Below are positions 33,052 to 37,877 of a DNA stretch of 37,877 nt, in pieces; the first letter of the stretch is position 1; each line of letters begins with the position of its first letter. The DNA comes from an uncultured Porphyromonas sp. (GTDB taxonomy: Bacteria > Bacteroidota > Bacteroidia > Bacteroidales > Porphyromonadaceae). The translations under genes and the position numbers were made by a program. The DNA lies in contig UQDF01000016.1 of assembly GCA_900539765.1 (NCBI GenBank), positions 1 through 37,877 of the forward strand, given 5' to 3'. Under the pieces are notes generated by a model. It was not told where the DNA came from and searched no databases. It worked only from the letters and a program-made list of their open reading frames with translations.

Positions 33052-36000
33052 ATGGCATACAAGACAGCCCCTAAGAGCAAGACCACCTTTTCATCCATTA
33101 GGCTCTCCTTGGCATCTCCCGAGGAGATCCTAGCGGCATCACATGGAGAGGTTACGAATCCGAATACTCTTGACTATAAAACATACAAGCCAGTACGTGA
33201 CGGACTCTTTTGCGAGAGAATCTTCGGTCCAGTCAAAGATTACGAGTGTAACTGTGGTAAGTTCAAGCGCATACGCTTTCGTGGTACCATCTGCGACCGT
33301 TGTGGTGTAGAGGTTACGGAGAAGAAAGTGCGTCGTGAGCGTACAGGACATATCAAGCTCGCCGTACCCGTTGCGCACATTTGGTACTTCCGTAGTCTCC
33401 CTAACAAGCTCGCCTCGCTGCTCAATCTCAAGTCAAAAGATCTTGAGGCGATCATCTACTACGAGAAGTATATCGTACTGCAGAGTGGCGTCTCTGATCT
33501 AGAGGTCAATACGATCCTTACCGAAGAGGAGTATCAAGCCAAGCTAGACGAGCTCGATCAGAGCCATCCAGACAACTACGACCTACCAGAGAGCGACCCT
33601 GACAAGTTTGTCGCAAAGATCGGTGCCGAGGCACTCTATGAGATGCTCTCCAACCTAGATCTAGATAGCCTCTCCTATGAGCTCCGTGACAAGGCTCAGA
33701 CCGAGACCTCACAACAGCGTCGTCTAGACGCACTCAAGCGACTCAACGTCGTCGAGTCCTTCCGTGCATCTAAGGATATCAACCGCCCCGAGTGGATGAT
33801 CCTCAAGGTGGTACCAGTCATACCACCCGATCTACGTCCACTCGTACCGCTCGATGGTGGTCGCTTTGCCACAAGTGATCTCAACGAGCTCTATCGTCGT
33901 GTCATACTGCGCAATAATCGTCTCAAGCGACTCCTAGAGCAGAGCGTCCCCGAGGTGATCATTCGCAATGAGAAGCGCATGCTCCAGGAGGCTGTCGACT
34001 CACTCCTCGACAACTCACGTAAGTCTAGTGCCTTCAAGGGTGAAAACAATCGTCCCCTCAAGTCTCTCTCAGACAGCCTCAAAGGTAAGCCTGGGCGCTT
34101 CCGTCAGAACCTACTCGGTAAGCGTGTAGACTACTCGGCACGTTCCGTCATCGTCGTCGGCCCTGAGCTACAGATGCATGAGTGCGGTCTGCCCAAGGAT
34201 ATGGCAGCAGAGCTCTACAAGCCCTTTATCATTCGCAAGCTCATCGAGCGTGGAGTCGTCAAGACAGTCAAGAGCGCTAAGCGTATCGTAGACCGTCGTG
34301 ACAACGTCATCTGGGAGATCCTAGAGAACGTCATGAAGGGACACCCCGTACTGCTCAACCGTGCTCCGACGCTACACCGTCTAGGTATACAAGCCTTCCA
34401 GCCTAAGATGATCGAGGGCAAGGCTATCCAGCTACACCCCTTGGCTTGTACCGCTTTCAATGCCGACTTCGACGGTGACCAGATGGCTGTACACCTACCA
34501 CTAGGCAACGAAGCTATCCTAGAGGCTCAGCTACTCATGCTCGCCTCGCACAATATCCTCAACCCCGCCAATGGTGCTCCTATCACCGTTCCTTCGCAGG
34601 ATATGGTCTTGGGACTCTACTACATCACCAAGATCCGCAAGGGGGTCAAGGGTAGCGGACTCACCTTCTATGGTGTCGAGGAGGCCCAGATTGCATACAA
34701 CGAGGGCAAGCTAGACATTCACGCACCGATCAATGTCCTGATCCATAACGTCGTTGAGGGCGATCAGCTCGTCAGCAAGATCATCGAGACCTCCATGGGA
34801 CGTATCATGGTCAATGAAAACGTACCCACCGAGGTTGGCTACATCAATGAGACCTTAGGTAAGGGCGCACTACGCTCCATCATCTCTAATGTGATCAAGG
34901 TGTGTGGCTTTGCCAAGACCGCTCAGTTCCTAGACAAGATCAAGAACCTCGGATACCGCATGGCATTCAAGGGAGGTCTCTCCTTCCGTCTGCAAGACGT
35001 CGTCATTCCTAAGGACAAAGAGCGACTCGTCGCCGAGGGCAATGAGCGTGTCGAGGAGATCTTCGCACAGTACAACGAGGGCTTTATCACCAATACAGAG
35101 CGATACAACCAGATCATCGATACGTGGAGTAATGTGTCAAACAAGATCACCGCTTCACTGATGAGACAGCTAGCTCAGGACGATGAGGGCTTCAACAACA
35201 TCTTCATGATGATGGACTCAGGAGCTCGTGGTTCGAAGGAGCAGATTCGTCAGCTCGCTGGTATCCGTGGTCTGATGGCTAAGCCTCAGAAGAGTGGTTC
35301 AGGCGGTGGACAGGTCATTGAGAACCCGATTCTCTCCAACTTTAAGGAGGGACTCTCCGTGCTAGAGTACTTTATCTCCTCTCACGGTGCTCGTAAGGGT
35401 CTAGCCGATACCGCACTTAAGACGGCAGATGCTGGTTATCTGACACGTCGTCTCGTAGACGTTTCGCACGATGTCGTCATCTCTGAGGAGGACTGTGGCA
35501 CACTGCGAGGCATCGAAATGGCTGACGTGATGAAGAATAGTACCGTCGTCGCCACCCTAGGCGAGCGTATCCTCGGTCGCACATCCGTCCATGATATCAA
35601 GCACCCCGAGACTGGCGAGTACATCGTACGTGCTGGTGAGGAGATCAACGAAGTAGCCGTAGCTGCCATCAACGCTGCTGGCATCGAGACCGTCGAGGTA
35701 CGCTCGGTGCTCACCTGCGAAACGAAAAACGGAGTCTGCGCCAAGTGCTATGGCCGCAACCTCGCCACCAACAAGCTCGTACAGCGCGGTGAGGTGGTCG
35801 GTGTCATCGCTGCGCAAGCCATCGGTGAGCCGGGTACACAGCTGACGCTACGAACCTTCCACGCTGGTGGTACTGCAAGCAACCAAGAGACAGACGCCAC
35901 CGTACGTGCACGATTCTCTGGTACCATCGAGTACTCAGACATACGCTACGTAGACGTAGAGCGTGCTGGACGAGATGGCAATCTGCGCCCCGCACACATC

Positions 36001-37401
36001 GTGGTCAATCGTACTGCCGAGCTGCGCATCCTAGACCCCAAGACAGGTGTCATACTGCAGCACGAGCTGGTACCCTATGCCAGCACCATCTTCTTTGCAA
36101 ACGGAGCTACCGTCAGCAAGGACGATACGCTGCTCAACTTCGATCCACACAATACGGCACTCGTCTCCGAGTTCTCAGGTCGTCTTGTCTTCGAGAATCT
36201 TGTCGAGAAGGTCACCTTCGAGTACGAAACCGACGAAAGCGCTTCGCACAAGGAGATGGTCATCATCCGCAAGCAGGGTGTCAAGAACAACCTCATCCCG
36301 ACGGCTCAGATACTAGACGAGCAGGGCAATGTGCTTCGCTCGTACAACCTCCCTGTCGGTGCGCACCTAGTCAAGGATGATGGCGATATGATCACTCAGG
36401 GAGACATCATCACCAAGACACCGCGCGCTATCTCTGGCGCTGGCGATATCACGGGTGGTCTACCTCGTGTTCAGGAGCTCTTTGAGGCACGCAATCCATC
36501 GAGTCCCGCTGTTGTAGCAGAGATCGATGGTACCATCGACTTCGGTGGCATCAAGCGTGGCAACCAGGAGATCTCTATCACCTCCCGCCTAGGCGAGATA
36601 CGTAAGTACTTCGTACCGCTTACCAAGCAGATCCTCGTACAGCCTGGCGACTATGTACGTGCTGGTATGCCCCTCTCCGAGGGCGCTATCACGCCCGCTG
36701 ACATCCTCGCCATCAAGGGCCCCACGGCCGTACAGGAGTACATCGTCAACGAGGTTCAGGACGTCTATCGTCTACAAGGTGTGAAGATCAATGATAAGCA
36801 CTTTGAGGTGATCGTCCGTCAGATGATGCGCAAGGTACAGGTCATCGATCCAGGAGATACCCTCCTGATGCCACAGCAGATTGTGGACAAAAACGATGCT
36901 ACTGAGGAGAACGACAAGCTCTGGGGTATGAAGGTGATCACCGATGCCGGTGACTCCACCACTATGAAGCCTGGACAGATCATCTCGAGCCGTAAGCTAC
37001 GAGATGAGAATAGCTCCCTCAAGCGTCGTGATCTCAAGCCCGCTATAGCACGTGATGCGATGCCTGCTACGACCAACCAGATCCTACAGGGTATCACAAA
37101 GGCAGCGCTACAGACGAGAGGCTTCATCTCGGCAGCTTCCTTCCAGGAGACCTCTAAGGTACTCAACGATGCTGCCATATCGGGCAAGGTAGACAAGCTC
37201 GAGGGTATCAAGGAGAATGTCATCTGCGGTCACCTCATCCCTGCCGGTACAGGTCTACCCGAGTATGACAAGCTCCTCGTAATGTCGCAAAAGGAGCATG
37301 ACGAGATCGAGGCGCAGAGCCGTCAGACAGGATCTGATGCCAGCTACCGCGCCAAGAAGCTCGACGAGGAGAAAGTCTCCGAGACCGCTCCCGCTAAGTA
37401 A
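33052..37401 (+). CDS. rpoC: DNA-directed RNA polymerase subunit beta'
   Basis: A 1449-aa beta' subunit. The N-terminal zinc ribbon has Cys66, Cys68, Cys81 and Cys84. The active-site NADFDGD (470-476) holds the three Mg-binding Asp. The second zinc site is Cys815, Cys889, Cys896 and Cys899. Trigger-loop and bridge-helix segments ([36 protein letters not shown]) are intact. The C-terminus has a charged tail (about 1420-1449) typical of the phylum. It ends the operon before a strong terminator. Confidence 0.98.
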   Translation: MAYKTAPKSKTTFSSIRLSLASPEEILAASHGEVTNPNTLDYKTYKPVRDGLFCERIFGPVKDYECNCGKFKRIRFRGTICDRCGVEVTEKKVRRERTGHIKLAVPVAHIWYFRSLPNKLASLLNLKSKDLEAIIYYEKYIVLQSGVSDLEVNTILTEEEYQAKLDELDQSHPDNYDLPESDPDKFVAKIGAEALYEMLSNLDLDSLSYELRDKAQTETSQQRRLDALKRLNVVESFRASKDINRPEWMILKVVPVIPPDLRPLVPLDGGRFATSDLNELYRRVILRNNRLKRLLEQSVPEVIIRNEKRMLQEAVDSLLDNSRKSSAFKGENNRPLKSLSDSLKGKPGRFRQNLLGKRVDYSARSVIVVGPELQMHECGLPKDMAAELYKPFIIRKLIERGVVKTVKSAKRIVDRRDNVIWEILENVMKGHPVLLNRAPTLHRLGIQAFQPKMIEGKAIQLHPLACTAFNADFDGDQMAVHLPLGNEAILEAQLLMLASHNILNPANGAPITVPSQDMVLGLYYITKIRKGVKGSGLTFYGVEEAQIAYNEGKLDIHAPINVLIHNVVEGDQLVSKIIETSMGRIMVNENVPTEVGYINETLGKGALRSIISNVIKVCGFAKTAQFLDKIKNLGYRMAFKGGLSFRLQDVVIPKDKERLVAEGNERVEEIFAQYNEGFITNTERYNQIIDTWSNVSNKITASLMRQLAQDDEGFNNIFMMMDSGARGSKEQIRQLAGIRGLMAKPQKSGSGGGQVIENPILSNFKEGLSVLEYFISSHGARKGLADTALKTADAGYLTRRLVDVSHDVVISEEDCGTLRGIEMADVMKNSTVVATLGERILGRTSVHDIKHPETGEYIVRAGEEINEVAVAAINAAGIETVEVRSVLTCETKNGVCAKCYGRNLATNKLVQRGEVVGVIAAQAIGEPGTQLTLRTFHAGGTASNQETDATVRARFSGTIEYSDIRYVDVERAGRDGNLRPAHIVVNRTAELRILDPKTGVILQHELVPYASTIFFANGATVSKDDTLLNFDPHNTALVSEFSGRLVFENLVEKVTFEYETDESASHKEMVIIRKQGVKNNLIPTAQILDEQGNVLRSYNLPVGAHLVKDDGDMITQGDIITKTPRAISGAGDITGGLPRVQELFEARNPSSPAVVAEIDGTIDFGGIKRGNQEISITSRLGEIRKYFVPLTKQILVQPGDYVRAGMPLSEGAITPADILAIKGPTAVQEYIVNEVQDVYRLQGVKINDKHFEVIVRQMMRKVQVIDPGDTLLMPQQIVDKNDATEENDKLWGMKVITDAGDSTTMKPGQIISSRKLRDENSSLKRRDLKPAIARDAMPATTNQILQGITKAALQTRGFISAASFQETSKVLNDAAISGKVDKLEGIKENVICGHLIPAGTGLPEYDKLLVMSQKEHDEIEAQSRQTGSDASYRAKKLDEEKVSETAPAK

Positions 37402-37493
37402 CACCCGCCTCACAGAGCAGCTCGTATAGCAGCTCTAAAGTAAAGATTATCTCAGGAGCACCCTATGTAGTCTCCTCATAGATATAAGCAACG

Positions 37494-37549
37494 AAAAGGA
37501 AGGCTCGCCTCACAGGTCCACACGACCTCATGAGGCGAGCCTTCCTTTT
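37494..37549 (+). terminator. terminator of the rpoBC operon
   Basis: A perfect 19-bp stem (37494-37512 with 37531-37549), with an inner GGTC/GACC pair and T4 at its 3' end. It lies about 90 bp after the rpoC stop. Confidence 0.92.
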
Positions 37550-37660
37550 GTTGTGCCCCTTCGACTGAACCCAGAATATAGGAAGACGAGCCGTGCGTCC
37601 GTCTCCATCAAAGCGAGACGTGTAACCCGCTGTAGGGACGCACGGATACGACTTCTGTAG

Positions 37661-37681
37661 GGACGCTCGATCTGAGCGTCC
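37661..37681. repeat. REP-like palindrome, copy 3 (compensatory variant)
   Basis: Arms GGACGCTC and GAGCGTCC around GATCT. Relative to the other copies, A to T in one arm is matched by T to A in the other, so pairing is kept. A GTAGGGACGCACGGATAC unit precedes it at 37632-37649. Confidence 0.8.
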
Positions 37682-37721
37682 GTTGTCGAACCAGCTTGAC
37701 GCAGGAGCCTTTAACGGGGAC

Positions 37722-37742
37722 GGACGCACAGATCGTGCGTCC
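37722..37742. repeat. REP-like palindrome, copy 4
   Basis: Arms GGACGCAC and GTGCGTCC around AGATC, followed by CTACA, identical in core to copy 2 at 10973. The stretch after rpoC (37402-37877) holds the terminator, these repeats and a hairpin CGACCGC-TT-GCGGTCG (37837-37852); I see no gene in it. Confidence 0.8.
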
Positions 37743-37877
37743 CTACATTTCGCTACACGTCTCGAGCCGAGCATCCCTACAGCGGATTACTCGTTCCGTT
37801 CTTGTGCAATAAGACGAGTGCCGGTGACGGAGGAAGCGACCGCTTGCGGTCGGACGAATCATAGCCCCCAGTCGAAG

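Noticed and set aside
33139..37223. Several minus-strand frames of 60-134 codons opposite rpoC
   Set aside because: Shadows of rpoC codon usage; no independent signals.
37463..37774. 103-codon minus-strand frame after rpoC
   Set aside because: It covers the rpoC terminator and REP repeats; not a plausible gene.

Overview
The window looks like a chromosomal segment of a Porphyromonas-type Bacteroidetes (Bacteroidota) genome of moderate GC. The evidence is: promoters with the TAnnTTTG -7 box rather than sigma70 boxes, few Shine-Dalgarno sequences, a BspA-like leucine-rich-repeat protein ending in a type IX secretion (T9SS) sorting domain, a eukaryote-like GT3 glycogen synthase, BioG rather than BioH in biotin synthesis, and the Bacteroidetes order xerC-hpf-tRNA-tuf-tRNA-secE-nusG-rplKAJL-rpoBC. 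The species call is inference; a relative of P. asaccharolytica or P. uenonis would fit.

Layout. 1-1970: a secreted lipoprotein with two BIG2 domains and a terminator. 2005-3972: folA-hisS behind a promoter with a 7-bp tandem repeat. 3974-4165: a structured, MITE-like element. 4177-6570: three tandem FKBP prolyl isomerases predicted for cytoplasm, periplasm and membrane anchor, with a terminator. 6656-10431: bioF-bioG-bioC and a TlpA-like thioredoxin lipoprotein. 10466-10752: SRP RNA and tRNA-Thr(UGU) with promoter and terminator. 10800-11020: REP-like palindromes. 11271-14303 (minus): the 1010-aa LRR/T9SS surface protein. 14304-14868: a repeat-rich intergenic region with CCACGTGG palindromes at about 22-bp phasing. 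14887-15663: a YkuD-like L,D-transpeptidase. 15660-21358 (minus): a tightly packed five-gene operon, in transcription order M20 peptidase, MTA/SAH deaminase-like amidohydrolase, purine nucleoside phosphorylase, AlkD-like HEAT protein, glycogen synthase. 21498-22163: a secreted protein with five 17-residue repeats. 22234-23457: XerC fused in frame to an HPF/RaiA ribosome-hibernation domain. 23605-37401: tRNA-Tyr, tRNA-Thr(GGU), tuf, tRNA-Trp, secE, nusG, rplK, rplA, rplJ, rplL, rpoB, rpoC. 37494-37549: a strong terminator, then a second REP cluster to the window end.

Most of the window is core housekeeping. The less explained parts are the XerC-HPF fusion, the heptamer repeats at two promoters, the phased palindrome array, the REP family with compensatory changes in its stem, the element after hisS, and the 17-residue-repeat protein. 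I see no CRISPR array, prophage, transposase gene or restriction system.
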